Positions 24,021-36,858 are shown, numbered from the stretch's first letter. The stretch: 64,000 nucleotides of DNA from Quillaja saponaria (GCA_029379385.1 CM055608.1:16862350-16926349), one strand, 5' to 3'. The notes: generated by a model from the letters alone, not told the origin. Numbers and translations are program-made.

Positions 24021-24028
24021 TGAGACAG
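24021..24028. repeat. Right 8-bp target duplication of the hAT MITE
   Basis: TGAGACAG, an exact copy of 23435-23442. Confidence 0.9.
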
Positions 24029-24715
24029 AGAGCATTCCCTAAGCACATGAGAACAATCTTCCATATAAGCATCATAGATTCCACATTAGAAAGGTGTCTA
24101 GTAAATCTCATATGGTTAGTTAAAAGCTTATGATGAAAAGAAGCCAAAGAAAATGCTTAATTCTAGGTAAAGTGACAACCTTCCAACAAATATTCCAAAG
24201 GAAACCAGAACCATTTGTCCCCTTATTAGCCAAAAGCAACTGCTGACAGGAAGCAGAAGAAAAATTCCCATCACTCATTAAATCTCAGATTCTTTTATCA
24301 ATAAAATGATGACAAAGTTTACAAGGCACATACTTCAATCTATCCATTAAAGAGTTAAGCAAAAATGCCGAACCATGCTGAAATTAGCTAATCATTTCTC
24401 AACACATCAACAACTGTTAAAGACAATAGATGAACTTGAACCTCCTTAGTCACTGAATCTAAGATAATATTATTTCCAAGCCACCTATCAAACCAAAACT
24501 CATCTGATCACCACTCCCTAATCTCCATCTAATTCCCTTCTCTAACAACTGGACACCTTTAAGAATACTCTTCCAGGTGGAAGAGTGATGAGGTTTGGCT
24601 GCAGCATTCCATAGATCAACAGAGTGCAAGTACATTTCCCTCACAACCTGACACCATAGATAATTTGAACCTGTAAAAACCTTTCCAGCCCAGTTTAGCA
24701 AGCATAATAACATTA
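24029..24715 (-). pseudogene. LINE zf-RVT (post-RT) domain remnant
   Basis: The best-preserved fragment, 24459-24713, includes YLWCQVVREMYLHS and HHSSTWKSILKGVQLLEKGI, followed by RWRLGSGDQMSF. These are characteristic of the zf-RVT region that follows reverse transcriptase in plant LINEs. Frameshifts separate it from the RT fragment upstream. Confidence 0.8.
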
Positions 24716-25816
24716 ATATCAGCCATTTTCCCTAACTAAGCCCACTAGACTCCTTAGGAAGACACACCTGGTCCTAATTAGCCAAATGAATCTTATGATC
24801 AGTTTCAGAATCCCTAAAGAAAATTCCTCGAGTATGTCAATATGCTCACAAACAGCAACAAGCAATGTACCAATCTGCATTGTATAGGCAGGAATAGAAA
24901 AAGTAGAAGCTTGAATAAGAGTGACTCTACCTGCCAAAGAAAGATGCTTCATTTTCCAACCTGCAAGCTTATTTTGAACCCTATTACAAACTTCTTTATA
25001 GGTGTTCTTGTTAATTCTAGTCTGCAGTAAGGGAACACCCAGATACTTACCAAGATTAAAAGTAATAAGAATAGGAGTAAAGCTTCCAATACTATCCTTG
25101 ACATGAGAAGGAGTATTAGCAGAAAGGAAATAAATTGGACTTAGCAGCACTGACAGTTAACCCATAAACTTTAGAAAAAAGCTGCAAGCAATCCCAAACC
25201 ACCATAATTTGCTCAACAAAATCTTCAGAAAACAACAATAAATCATCTGCAAAGAATAGATGAGAAAGAGAAGGTCCATTTCTAGAAGTCTTGACAGTTT
25301 TCCATTGACCATTGTTAATGGTCATGAATCATATGACTAAAATTTTTCATACAAAGCACAAACAGATAAGGGGAGAGAGGGTCTCCTTGTCTTAATCCCC
25401 GCTCCATACAAAAAATATCAGACCTTTCACCATTCCAAAGAACAGATATTTTAACAGAAGACACACACTCCATAATAAGGTTAATCCAGTCAGTAGGAAA
25501 TCCAGCTTTGGCTAAGACTTCCTTAAAAAAACTCCATTTAACCCTGTCATAAGCTTTCTCAAGGTCGAATTTTCAAATGGCACCCTATATAAAACCCTTC
25601 TTCTGCCTAAAACTGTGAAGAACCTCTTGAACAATAATAATGTTATCACTAGTATTTCTCTCAGGAATGAAACTACATTGAGTAGGAGTAATAATTTTAG
25701 ACATGAGAGGTCTGATTCTAGCAATAATAATCTTGGAAATAATCTTGTAAGCATCATTACACAAGCCAATAGGCCTAAATTTCTTAATAGTTTTAGGTTT
25801 ATCAACTTTTGGAATC
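24716..25816 (-). pseudogene. LINE reverse transcriptase, palm and thumb part
   Basis: Fragments in order on the minus strand: IPKVDKPKTIKKFRPIGLCN (fingers, 25740-25815), PTQCSFIPERNTSDN, a shifted segment with the AYDRVKWSF-type block, SLSHLFFADDLLLFS (catalytic FADD near 25250-25265), and a thumb segment with GKYLGVPLLQTR and KLAGWKMKHLSLAGRVTLIQ. The catalytic Asp pair is kept, but several frameshifts break the chain. The N-terminal part of the same domain lies 23 kb away at 49194-49800, across the outer Athila element. Confidence 0.85.
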
Positions 25817-27351
25817 TGGTACAGATTTAAGAAACACAAGCGCACATATCGTTCTTAAGTAATACAGTGATAAATAGAGATCATTCCCACGAGGAATAAA
25901 TTACTATCTAATGTTAGCTACCAATAAGATACAACCTAACTCTAATCAAGCCAATATAAATGTAGAGATTTTTAAGTAACTTATAAGAGTATTTAAACTA
26001 AGCCTAGATTCACAAAACCCTCACACTACACCTAATTAACTTTAGCTTAATTCAATTTATGCGATAGCTTAATATTAACCCAGATTTCTTAATCAATTAC
26101 TAGCATATTCCTATGTCAAGCAACTATATATTTCCCTTAGTCTAATTCCTTATATTCCTATGAGAATTATTCTAAGGCAAGTTCATTAAGAATCAATCTC
26201 CTGATTTATTATTGTAAAAGAGTATATTCATATCTCTTAAAAAAATTAGATTATTCACATCACATGAACAATCTAAACATAAGTTATACTGCCTAAAACT
26301 AATCCCAAAACTGACTCTTCCAAGTCAATTACAAAATTCCTAATCAATCTAACTGGTGATCAATTAATTAGAAACATTAAGAGCATGGCAATATAAATAT
26401 TAAAACTAAAGCATGCATTAAATTAAAACTAAAGCCACATTGGTTACATGTGAATTCAATTGTTACTCCTAGAGTACGACTACTCCTATACTAACTACTG
26501 AAAACATAAAAACAAAAGACATGACCATTACAAGTAAATAGAAAATAAGAAAAAAAGGAGTAGAAACTAGAAGCTGTCATGACTTCGGGTCTCATTTAGT
26601 TCTTTAGCACTCTCTATCATGAGCTCTGGTATATCTAAAAGTTTCAGCCTTCCCCTTTTTTATAGACCTTTTTTTCCTAATTTAATTCAACTAAGAGTCT
26701 TCAAAACACGGATAAGGGCTGCAGGGTGTGTTTATATGGCACTGCGGTGCTAAATGTTCTGCTCAATCCCATCAGGACTCCATCTTGTCTCGGCCTCACA
26801 TAATAAGGCACTGCAACACCAATTCTTTGCTTGTTCACGTAAGCCGTCTTTAGATTGGCACTGTAGCTTCAGGATCAACAAGCTGCGTCTCTTTTATCTC
26901 TGTGATTTTTCTAGGCAGCTTAAGATCTTCATGCCGTGGCTTCAGTCTTTAGGCACAGCAGCATCAGCTCTCTGGCTTTTATGGTCTTTTCCATCTTTTC
27001 ATCTGTGTCGCGGCTTTAACTTATCGTCACCATGGTGGAGCTCTCTCTGACTTTTCATTAATTTCTTCCTTCTGTGGCACCGCAATTTCATGTTCTTTAG
27101 CACTGCGATACAGTTTGAGATCCTTTCCTTCTTTCATCACAACTAGGACACTGCAAAGACACCTAAACCAAATTAAATACCAAAATTCGTAAAACTACTC
27201 CTAATTAAGGTCAAAACTTTACAAAACTTTTTAAACAACCTAAAAAACTAAAACACTATATTTAAGTAGTATTCTAACTCAAAACTCTAGGATTTACCAT
27301 AAAATATGAATTAAAAGCATAGTGAAATAACTCTATTTTATAGAGTTATCA
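25817..27351 (-). repeat. 3' LTR of the outer Athila element
   Basis: This copy is full length, about 1535 bp, starting TGGTACAG and ending GTTATCA on the plus strand, so both canonical TG/CA ends are present. The last 20 bases form an inverted repeat (ATAACTCTA...TAGAGTTAT). On the minus strand a TATAAAAAAGG box lies near 26655-26665. Between about 26720 and 27120 the sequence holds repeated GC-rich motifs of the type GGCACTGCGGC. Small open frames here are not genes. Confidence 0.85.
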
Positions 27352-27364
27352 CACCCCCAAACTT
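27352..27364 (-). other. Polypurine tract, outer Athila
   Basis: On the minus strand AAGTTTGGGGGTG abuts the TGATAACTC start of the 3' LTR. This G-rich tract is the expected plus-strand primer. Confidence 0.85.
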
Positions 27365-28619
27365 AATATTTTGCTAGTCTCGAGCAAAAAGAAAGTAAAA
27401 TAATCAAACAAAACTCACAATTAACCTATCAATGATGCGCTAATTATTCCCCTAAAAATCCTCAAATTTTATAACAAAGACTTGACTAAAGACAAAACAC
27501 TAGTATATCCTCAAATTTATCATGTTTGGGCAAACCTCATGTGTGTGTGTGTGCAAGGCATCGTCATTAAAATTAGATGGCTTCAAAGATATTTTCAAGA
27601 TAACTCAAAGACTAATCTTAACCCCTAAAACTTTGCCTTTCCTTCCTCTCTCCACTTAATGTAGGCTAGCACTTAGTCAAAAATCAATAGGTCTTTATTT
27701 AGCTTGTAACGTACGGCTAGAGTAAAAGTGTGATGGAATGGAATTTTTAGGTAAATTACCTTAAGTACAATGTTTTTGTATGAGCTCACCCTTTTGTTTC
27801 ACCTTCTTTTTGATAAGGTGCTAACTTCCACATACTCGGGTTTCAACAATTTCATCTCATGATTTTTATCACCCGATATATCTCTTATTGTGTGGGCATA
27901 GTTGTTCTCCACTTTTTCCTATTTGATATTTCTTTTATTTTTCTACCAAACCTTTGGTTTGTAATAAGGTACAAATGGGTCTTATAATCAAATGATTGGT
28001 TAGCATATGTATGTACTAGAAAGAATAGGCATTAAGCTCAAAAGTGGATAACTAAGGAAATATGAAATCAAGGGTGGATATACAAAGTCTCTATCGATCC
28101 AAAGGATGGGCTAAATCATGTTATTAACTAAGCTTTTGCCTCAAGAAAAATTCTTACTAATTGAAGAGGTCAAAAAGAGTCTAAGGTTTATAAAAAAAAG
28201 ATCATTAAAAAAAATCCTAGGTGATAATAGCCTTATGTAGATACAAATGCATGAAGTATATATGCTAATTATAATAAATTCAAAAAAATAAAATAAAAAT
28301 TATTGCATTATATCAAAAATCAAAATTAATGCATCAATTAGATACTATCAAAGGAATAGAGAAATATTAGAGCATCATTAACAAATCAAACTTGCACAAT
28401 ATGGGAAAGGGAAACACATTACAACCTAAGTACTGTGTCTAACATAAAGTAACTTGACATAGGGGATAACAAGTTATACATGTGAATAAAGAAATACAAA
28501 ACGAAAAGTTACCCCTAAACTTAAACTAAATAGTGTCCCAATGTTTAAAAAACAAAGAAAAATAAGAAAAACAAAAGGTAAAGAAACTACCCTTATTCAT
28601 TGAAATCTATGTCAATGTC
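27365..28619 (-). other. Outer Athila 3' non-coding region
   Basis: No conserved protein fragments. It aligns in order with the equivalent region of the inner element (32992-34400), sharing phrases such as 'aaagtctctatc' and 'cctaaatcat', so it is element sequence rather than host DNA. Confidence 0.6.
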
Positions 28620-29427
28620 CTCATTGAGACAGGGGAATAAGGCTGGCGGCTTAGGACAAGGATCCCATCCTCCTTGCAATAGCATCATCCTCAGCAACTT
28701 GTTGTTTTGACGATTGATGGTATGGTTAAGCTAGAGTTGTTGGATCACTTTCTCATGCTTCAAAGTTGTAGCTCAGAAATTTGTTCATCAGCTTATTATC
28801 AATTAGCTCTTTCTGCATCGCCAATAGTTCAGTGTCCTCCCAAATTACACCAGCTTCTCAGCATAGTTCAGTGATAAAGGAAAGAAACCATATGCCCAAG
28901 TTTTTATTGTTTGCAACCTACAACATAGCACTATGTATAACATGACCAATATCAATGGACGTGCCTCATACTATGGCATAAACAAGAATTACCATCAACT
29001 GACTGGCCTTGAAATGCACTGGCTCTCCATTAGTGAGTTTCCAAGTGGAGCCTGGATAGTATAAAGCGTTGATCACCTTACCATAGTCCATTAGTCCACT
29101 TGCATAGGCCATATACTCATCAGTCTCCGGAACCATGACCTTACTATCATGGTGCTCTACAAGGTTAGTATACAATTCTCTAGCGAATGCAATTACTCTA
29201 GCTGAGGGTGGTGCATACAGTTTAACCTAATTTATTGCATCAATTTGATTGGCTATGTTCTGGAAATAATCAGGATTGAGCTTGCAGACCTCGTTGAACC
29301 ACAATTGTCTTGTTTACCAGCCCTTTCATGGAAACCTTTTCTCTGTAGGAGTGAAAATAAACCGACTGCAGTCAAAGATAGGTCTAGTAAATCGAGCATG
29401 CTTGGTAGCCTTAATTTTTGGTCCCAT
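28620..29427 (-). pseudogene. Outer Athila third ORF (plant-transposon-protein domain) remnant
   Basis: The probable start at 29427 begins MGPK, as in the inner copy. Fragments include YTNLVEHHDSKVMVPETDEY and GLMDYGKVINALYYPGSTWK, followed by LTNGEPVHFKASQL. This resembles the conserved domain annotated in many plant genomes as 'putative plant transposon protein' (PF20167 in my recollection), found downstream of pol in Athila elements. In Athila this position is often described as env-like; I see no envelope features in these fragments. Multiple stops and shifts are present. Confidence 0.65.
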
Positions 29428-30089
29428 TATCCTAAAAAGCAAAACAACATAATCCGAAACCCTAGTAATAATGATAACCACAACCCATAATCAACAAAAA
29501 GGGTCTTAGACCCATCTAAGCAAGATTGGAAACTCAGGCATATAATCAGTAATAATCCATCAAAAACTATACACTGCCTATCCATAGTCCATCATCCGTA
29601 TTTCAACTATCATAATATTATGATAATGCAATCAAGAATTACAGGGAAATAGGTTATGAGAGGATGATATATGTTTATATTTTAATAATTATATCCAACA
29701 AAACCCAAGAACTTAATTTGAAGGTTGAAAACGTAACTCCCTATATAACTAGAAACCCAAACTCAATAACTAACCACAATCCCCAAAATAAAAGTTTCAA
29801 CTCACTATCCATCAAGCATGTAAGCATATAACATAAGAAAGTCATCTTCCCTAGCAATAGATTGAAGAATCAATGATAAAGTAGAAGAAACTTGCTTAAG
29901 TTGAAGAGATGTACAATGTGCCTGTAAACTGTGGTGTGTGAGAGGTGACTTATGCAAGAGTGAGTAAATTTGCTAGAATGGGGATTGGGTTGGAGAAATG
30001 TAGCCTAAAATTTATGATTTTTCAAATTTGGGTGCTAGGGTTCAAGTTTAGGCAGTTATGGGGTCTGAAAATCCATTTTAAAAACTGAA

Positions 30090-30560
30090 ATCTCGACAGC
30101 GCGTTGCGGTACCCACCTAAAATTCAAAATTTTTAAAATACAGGATTTTGTGTCGTGACTTAAATACATCGTAGCTTGATGCTCAGGCGTTAAAAACACA
30201 GATTTTCAAAAAACACATGTCGCGATGTTAGAAAGAGAGGGTCCACTTAATGCTCTCTGTTTGAAATACTCTTTTTCTGGGTTAAGCTGTTCCATGGTGC
30301 ACTAGTTGTGAGGCCGCGGCACATAGCTCTCTGTTTGAAATGGTATTTTAGTTGAAATTTAAGCCCCGCGATGTGTGTATTTTAAGGCCATGCCATAAAA
30401 CACTATGAGTACATACCTGAGATCTTTATTTTATGGAGCCGCTGGCATTAAAGGATGAGGATTGCGACAATATTCTCTCTATTTGATTTTGGAATTTCCT
30501 AGATATTACGCATGGTGGCGTGAGGAGATTATGTGCCGTAGCGTCTGTGCCTCATGCTGT
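30090..30560 (-). repeat. GC-rich motif cluster in the outer Athila pol-ORF3 spacer
   Basis: Short GC-rich phrases (gcgttgcggta, ggccgcggcacat, gtgccgtagcgtc and others) recur between AT-rich linkers. A companion phrase 'gctctctgtttgaaat' occurs at about 30252 and 30328, with a variant near 30471. The equivalent block in the inner element is at 36110-36560. No coding potential. Confidence 0.6.
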
Positions 30561-30639
30561 AGTTTCTTAGTCTTTGTTTTCCTGAGAGGGATGACATGAG
30601 AATTGAGTGTAAAGTAAAAATTAATAAACTATTAAGTAA

Positions 30640-31501
30640 AAATAAAGAAAAAGAGTTTAGAAACTTGGGTTACCTCCCAAGAAGTGCTTGGTTTAAAGTC
30701 CTCAACTTGACTTAGTGTAACTCAAGTGGCTTCGCTAAGTATGATGGAAGTATGATAATTATCAATCTTCCCTCTCTAATAGCTTTTCAATCATTGGTCA
30801 TTCACTTTAAATGTTCTATACGGATTAGTGGCTATCAACTACACCGCACTATATAAACACTTTGGTGATAGTGAATGGACTAAACCATCTTGACTTGAGG
30901 CTAGATAATCAAAGTTCAGCTTTTTTATTGCCTAATAGGCATTATGTTCTAACTCAACCAATAGGTGGCAAACTTTGCCAAAAGCCAACCAAAATGGAGA
31001 CATGCCTAGAAGGATCTTGTAGGTTGTATGGTATGCTCATAATGCAGCATCTGATCTCTTAGACCAGTCTTTTCATGAAGGACAAACTGTCTTCTCTAGG
31101 ATTCTCTTAATCTCCAGGTTAGAGACTTCAGCTTGTCCACTTGTTTGTGGATGATATGCTAGTGTATCCTTGTGAGTCACCCTATATTTAGTAAGAAGAG
31201 CTCCCACTTTTTTACTGCAAAAGTGAGAACCTTCATGACTTATAATTGCTTAGGATGTACCAAATAGTGTGAACATGTTCTTTTTTAATAATTTGGTCAC
31301 AACCTTGGAATCATTGTTTGGCATAACAATGACTTTAACCTATTTAGAGATTTAATCCATAGTAACAAGTATGTATTGATTGGTGTATGAGGAGATGAAT
31401 GGATCCATGAAGTCCATCCCCTAAACATCAAACAATTCAACTCTAAGTATGTTATTGAATGGCATTTTATTCTTCCTCAATATGTTGCCTATCCTTTGGC
31501 A
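30640..31501 (-). pseudogene. Outer Athila integrase core and C-terminal part
   Basis: Minus-strand fragments include the core start (GMDFMDPF), the [11 protein letters not shown] block, [14 protein letters not shown] and the C-terminal VELEHNAYWAIKKLNFDY. In the D-D-E set the first Asp and the final Glu are visible. The second position appears as His in SHEGSHF where Asp is usual. The zinc-binding N-terminal part is at 43450-43767, on the far side of the inner element. Confidence 0.75.
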
Positions 31502-31506
31502 CCTGT
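31502..31506. repeat. Left 5-bp target duplication of the inner Athila
   Basis: CCTGT, repeated at 43445-43449. Joining the flanks gives ...CACCTGTCACATTTGG, which matches the uninterrupted homologous site in the inner element itself at about 37622-37640. Confidence 0.9.
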
Positions 31507-32978
31507 TGATAGGCAATTTATAAACGTAAGTGCCGTATCCTCAAGTAATACAATAACAAGTAGAGATCATTTTCCATGAGGAATAATTACTTTTTAATGT
31601 TAATTACCACTATGGTGCAGCTTAACTCTAATTAAGCCAATATAAATTTAATTTAAAAACTATTAAAACTAAGTCTAGGTTTATGATATCCCTCACACCA
31701 ACCTCAATAACTTTAATTCAAATTAATCCATGCATTAGCTAATATTAACTCAGATTTCTTAATCAATTACTAGCATATTCCTATGTCTAATAATTATATA
31801 TTCCTTTTAGTTTAATTCCCTATATTCCTATTAGAATTATTTTAAAGCAAACTCATTAAGAACTAATCTCCTAGGTTACTTATGGTAAAATAGTATATTA
31901 CTATCTTTTAAGTAAATCAGATCATCCAAACTTCATGAACAATCCAAACATAAGTTATATTACCTAAGGCTAATCCCAAAACTGACTTTTCCAAGTCAAA
32001 TTTAGAATTCCTAATCAATCTAATTGGTGATCAAGCAATTAGAAGCATTAAGAACTAGGTAATATAAAAACTAAAACTAAAGCATGAATTGAAATAAAAC
32101 TAAAGCCACATTGGCTACATGTGAGTTCAGTCGTTACCCCTAGAATACGACTACTCCATACTAACTACAATAAATATAAAAACTAAAGACAAAGCCATTA
32201 CAAGTAAATAGAAAATAAGAAAAAGAAGAAATAGAAAGTAGAAGTTGTCACTCTTCAAGTCTTCTTAAGCTCTTTAGCACTCTCTATCACGAGCTATGGT
32301 GTGTCTCTAAACCTCAGCCTTACTCTTTTAGTTATAAGTATTTTCCTCATATTTGAAATAAAATAGAAGCCTTAAGAATCTGTACAAGCGCCGTGGCTCA
32401 GGTAACTATGGCACTGCAGCGCCACAGGGTCTATTTAATTTCAATAAGAAGTCTTGTCCCATACTGCGGCTTCACATTCATTGGCACTACAGCGCCAATC
32501 TCTTGCTTGGTTTATAAAAGTAGTCCTTACTTTAGCGCTGCGGCTTCCTTCCTGACAAGTGGTGGCTTCATTCTTCAAGCGCTGTGGCTTCTAGCTCCCT
32601 AACTTGGTTGGTTTTTCTCTCTTTATATTAGTGTTGCGGCTTCAACTTATTGGCGCCATGGCTGAGTCCTTTCTGTTTGATTATCAAATTCTTCTTTTTG
32701 AGGTGCCGCGACTTCATGTTATGAAGCACCATGGTGCCAGGTTGAGTTTCTTCCATTCTTTAATTCAAACTTGGATGTTACAAAAACACCTAAAACAAAT
32801 TAAATACCTAAATTCAAAAAACTACTCCTAATTAAGATAGAAATTCTACAAAACTCCTAAAAAAACCTAAAACAACTCTAACACTATATTTGACTAAAAT
32901 TTTAACTCAAAATATCAGGATTAGGATAAAAAATGAATTAAAATCATAGTAAAATCACTCTATTATCTAGAGTTATCA
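31507..32978 (-). repeat. 3' LTR of the inner Athila element
   Basis: Starts TGATAGGC and ends GTTATCA on the plus strand (canonical TG/CA). It contains the same type of GC-rich motif cluster (about 32380-32740) as the outer LTR and a terminal inverted repeat built on ACTCTA/TAGAGT. Confidence 0.9.
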
Positions 32979-32991
32979 CACCCCCAAACCT
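32979..32991 (-). other. Polypurine tract, inner Athila
   Basis: On the minus strand a GGTTTGGGGGTG tract abuts the TGATAACTC LTR start, matching the outer element tract. Confidence 0.85.
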
Positions 32992-34400
32992 AGTGTTTTA
33001 CTAGTCTTTAGCAAAAAGAAAGAAAAAATCACAAGTAATTTATCAATGATAAGCTAATTATTCCCCTAAAAAATCCTTTAACTTTATAACAAAGACTTGA
33101 CTCAAGATAACACACAAGTATAATTTTCAAATTTATCATGTTCAGGCAATCCTCATATGTGTGTGTGCAAGGAATTTGTCACTAAAGTTAGATGGCTTCA
33201 AAAATGTTCTCAAAATAACCCAAAGACTAATTCTAACTCCTTAACTTCATCTTTCCTTTCTCTCTTTACTAATGTAGGCTATTACTTAGTCAAAAATCAA
33301 TAGGTCTTTATTCAGCTTGTAATGTCAGGCTAGGGTAAAGGTTTGATGAAATAGATTTTTTTGCTCAAATACCCTAAGCACAATTTCCTTACATGAGTTC
33401 ACCATTCTTTTTCCACATTTTCTTTTTAAGGTGTTAGTTCCTATATATTCAGGCTTTAACTATTTTATCTCATTATTTGTATCACCCAATATATTTCTTC
33501 TCTTGTGTGGCATATGTGGTCTACCACTTTTCTCTTTCTTTTCCTTCTTTTTCTTTTACCAAACCTTTGGTTTGTAATAATCATCAAGGAATTTTCACAT
33601 ATTCCCCCAACTTAATAATTTTTTTTATCAAGCGGGGATAATCAAATATTATATTTTTTTCTTTTCTTCCTTGTAATGTACTCCTTCGTATAGATTTGCT
33701 TTAAGCTCATTCTCTTTTTCTTTTGAACTCAATGAACTACATATTGAATGTGCTTAAAGTAATAGGGTGCAAATGGGTCTTCAAACAAAGGATTAGTTAG
33801 TATATGCATGTGTTAGAAAGAAAAATAGGCATTAGGCTAAAAAATGGGTAACTAAAGAAATATAGAATCATTGGTAGAAATACAAAGTCTCTATCATTTC
33901 AAAAATGGCCTAAATCATATTCTCAACTAAGCTTCACCTAGGATTTTGCCTCAAGAGGAATTCTTACTCATTAAGAAGTCAAAAAGAGTCTAGGGTTTAT
34001 AAAGAAAAATATAATTAAAAACTCCAACCTTGGGCGACAATAGCCTTAGTGTAGTGTATATATGAGGTACATGCCCTAATTATAAAAATTAAATTTGCAT
34101 GTTATCAAAAATCAATATCAATACATAAATAATACTATCATGGGAATAAGAGAATATTAGACATCATTAACAAGTTAACTTGTAATATTTTTAACACGAT
34201 ATGGAAAAAGAAACATAATACAAACTAATTAGTCTATTACAGATAATTAGAGGTTAACCAAGTATTCGAATAGAGAATTATTACACAACTTTTAGTTACC
34301 CCCAAACCTATACTAAACATTGTGCCAATGTTTTTAAAAGAGAAGCAAGAAAATAACAAAAGGAAAATAAAACAAAACAAAATATAAAGAAGACTCCCCT
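32992..34400 (-). other. Inner Athila 3' non-coding region
   Basis: AT-rich and non-coding, collinear with 27365-28619 of the outer element. Confidence 0.6.
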
Positions 34401-35471
34401 CAGTCATCAAAATCAATGTTAATGTCCTCCTTGGGAAGTGGGAATGGGGCTGGTAGCTTGGGATAAGGCAGAAAGTGGAGGAATCCTATCCTTGTTGCTA
34501 TAGCTTTATCCTTAACAGTTGGTTATTTTAATGGTTGACTCTATATGTGCTGCCAATGGTCGGCACACTGCACTTCTAGTCTCGAGATACGCTAAGCCAA
34601 TGTCAACTTCTATATACCAATCAGCTGAGCTGGAGTTACTTGGATCGTCTTCACTTACTTCAGCATTTTGAATTTGAAACTTCTTCATGAGCTTTGTCAT
34701 CGATGAAACCCTTCGGCAAGACTAAGAAGTTAGTATCCTCCCAAATTACACCAGCTCCACAGCACAACTCAGTGATAAGGGAGGGGAACCATATTCCCAA
34801 GTGCCCACTATTCGCAACTTGCAACATAGCACTGTGAATAATGCGTCTAATGCCAATAGTCATACCTTAGGATAATAGCATATAGCATAACCGCATGCTC
34901 CTTCGTAACGTCACTTTCAGGTCCACTAGGAAGGACATTAGTAAGCATAAAATAATACCAAGCCCGGGTAGGAGCGAAGCAGCTAACTAGATCTGAAGCT
35001 CACGGGTTCACCATTTGTTAATTTCAAAACAAAACCTTGATAGAACAAGGCACCAATGACAGTATCATAATCCATAATCCCTCTAGCATATGTCACATAC
35101 TCATCAGGCTTGGGGATATATGGAATACAGTAATAGGCATTAATGGCCATGCTCGTGAAAGAAACCATCTTCCTTCAAACCATTACCTTGCTATCTTGAT
35201 GGTCCACTAGATTGGCATAAAATCATGAGCCCAAGCAATGACTCTAGTTGAAGGTGGTTCATACAGCTTCACCCAATGTCTGCTGTCTAATGAGACGATT
35301 CATGCCCAAAAAATAGTCAGGACTGAGGAACAGACCTCTCTGAGCCATTATGGCCTTATGCATTAGGCTGTCATGAAACCGCTTCTCAACTGCTGCTGAA
35401 GTGAATTGGATGCTGTCATAACTAGGTCCAATAGAACGGGCACGCTTTGTTGCCTTAGTCTTTGGTCCCAT
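34400..35471 (-). pseudogene. Inner Athila third ORF (plant-transposon-protein domain) remnant
   Basis: Starts at 35471 with MGPKTKATKRARS, a lysine/arginine-rich beginning typical of this ORF. It then has fragments with EKRFHDSLMHKAIMAQRGLF, MDYDTVIGALFYQG, KLTNGEPVSF and LGIWFPSLITELCCGAGVIW. The last is a conserved signature of the plant-transposon-protein family that accompanies Athila pol. Stops and at least two frame changes interrupt it. There is no signal peptide or convincing transmembrane segment in the visible parts. Confidence 0.7.
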
Positions 35472-36109
35472 TGTCTTGAAAAACATCATCAAAATAATCC
35501 TGAACTACAAAATACCAAGCAACAACGTCAATCATAGCTCATTAATCAACAATAAGGGTCTCAGACCCGCATAGTATTTAGAGAAATCCTTAGGCATGTT
35601 ATCTCAACATCATATCATCTATGTAATATTCAACAATATGCATCATCCACCCCTCCAAACCTATTTCATTATCATCAGTTTAGCAAGAATATTTAAGAAT
35701 TATGGGGGTAAGGGTCATAGTGATATGACATAGCTTCATATAACATCAATTTCATGTAACATTACCCAAGAACTCACTAACAAGATAGAAAATGTAGTAC
35801 CCATGTAACCAAAAACGCAAAATAAAAAATTATGCATAGAACCCCTTAAAAAACATATTTACCCACATTCTATCAAACACTTAAATAAACAATACAAGAA
35901 AAGCATTCTACTAACAAGAAAATTTGTAGAATCTAAAGAAAAGGGAAAGAGCACTTACTTGTGTTGAAGCAAATCCAAATAGAGTGCAAACTGTGATGTG
36001 GGTGATGGATTTTTTGTGAGCGAATGTGTTAAAGGGCACAAGAATGAGGTTAGGTTGGTGGTTTGTAGCCTAAGAACTTTGATTTCACAAGATTGAGCGT
36101 TTAGGGTGA

Positions 36110-36560
36110 GTTGTGGCGATTTTGGTTATGAATTTTTATTTTAAAAACAAAGATCGCTACTAGGGTAATATGGCGTAAAGGTGTAGGTGCCACAGCGCTA
36201 CACCCTAGAAATTAAAAATTTTAGAATACTGTGGTTCGGAGCCACAACATGAGTAACGTGGTGCCACGACGCAAAGCTCTATATGTATAATCCAATTTCT
36301 TTATGAATTTAGGGCGTCGTGACATAATGAATTATGTGTAAAAATGTTTTTGTTTCTCTGTAAGTTGTGTCGTGGTGCCAAATAGATGATGCCACAACAT
36401 AGGGACTTATTCCCTAAACTTTGATGTTTTGTTAAGTTTAGGTGCTGCAGCGTGTGTACTTAGAAGGCAGTGACTCAAAGCTATCTGAGAACTTACCTAG
36501 CTTTTCTTTTCCATAGAGCCACGACTTGGATTTGTGTGTGCCACGACTTTGTGCTCTTTG
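36110..36560 (-). repeat. GC-rich motif cluster in the inner Athila pol-ORF3 spacer
   Basis: Recurring phrases such as ggtgccacagcgctac, gtggtgccacgacgcaaa, gtcgtggtgcc and gccacgacttgg are spaced by AT-rich linkers ending in 'gctctttgtttgat'-like phrases. It matches the outer spacer (30090-30560) in type and position. Confidence 0.6.
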
Positions 36561-36858
36561 TTTGATTTTATGTGTTACCTCCTAAGAAAAGAGGTTTTAG
36601 AAACTTAGGTTACATTTTAAGAATCGTTTGGTTTAAAGTCATCGACTTGACTTAATGTTACTCAAGTAGTTTCACCAAGTTTAATGGAGGTATGATCATT
36701 GCCAATCTTTCCTCCCTAATAGTGTTTCAATTGTTGGCCATTCACTTTAAATGTTCTGTAGGGATTAGTGGCTATCAACTCCACTATACTGTATGGAAAC
36801 ACTTCAGCAATGGTGAATGGTCCAGACCATCTTGATTTAAGTTTTGTAGGGAAAAGCC

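Noticed and set aside
26754..27050. 98-codon frame in the outer 3' LTR (also similar frames in the other LTRs)
   Set aside because: They arise where the GC-rich motif cluster removes stop codons; not conserved between the LTR copies.
34660..34863. Separate host gene from the frame containing LGIWFPSLITELCC
   Set aside because: It is a piece of the inner Athila third ORF, in order with the fragments before it.
28620..35471. Athila third ORF as a viral-type envelope gene
   Set aside because: The visible fragments match the plant-transposon-protein domain and show no signal peptide, cleavage site or clear transmembrane segment.
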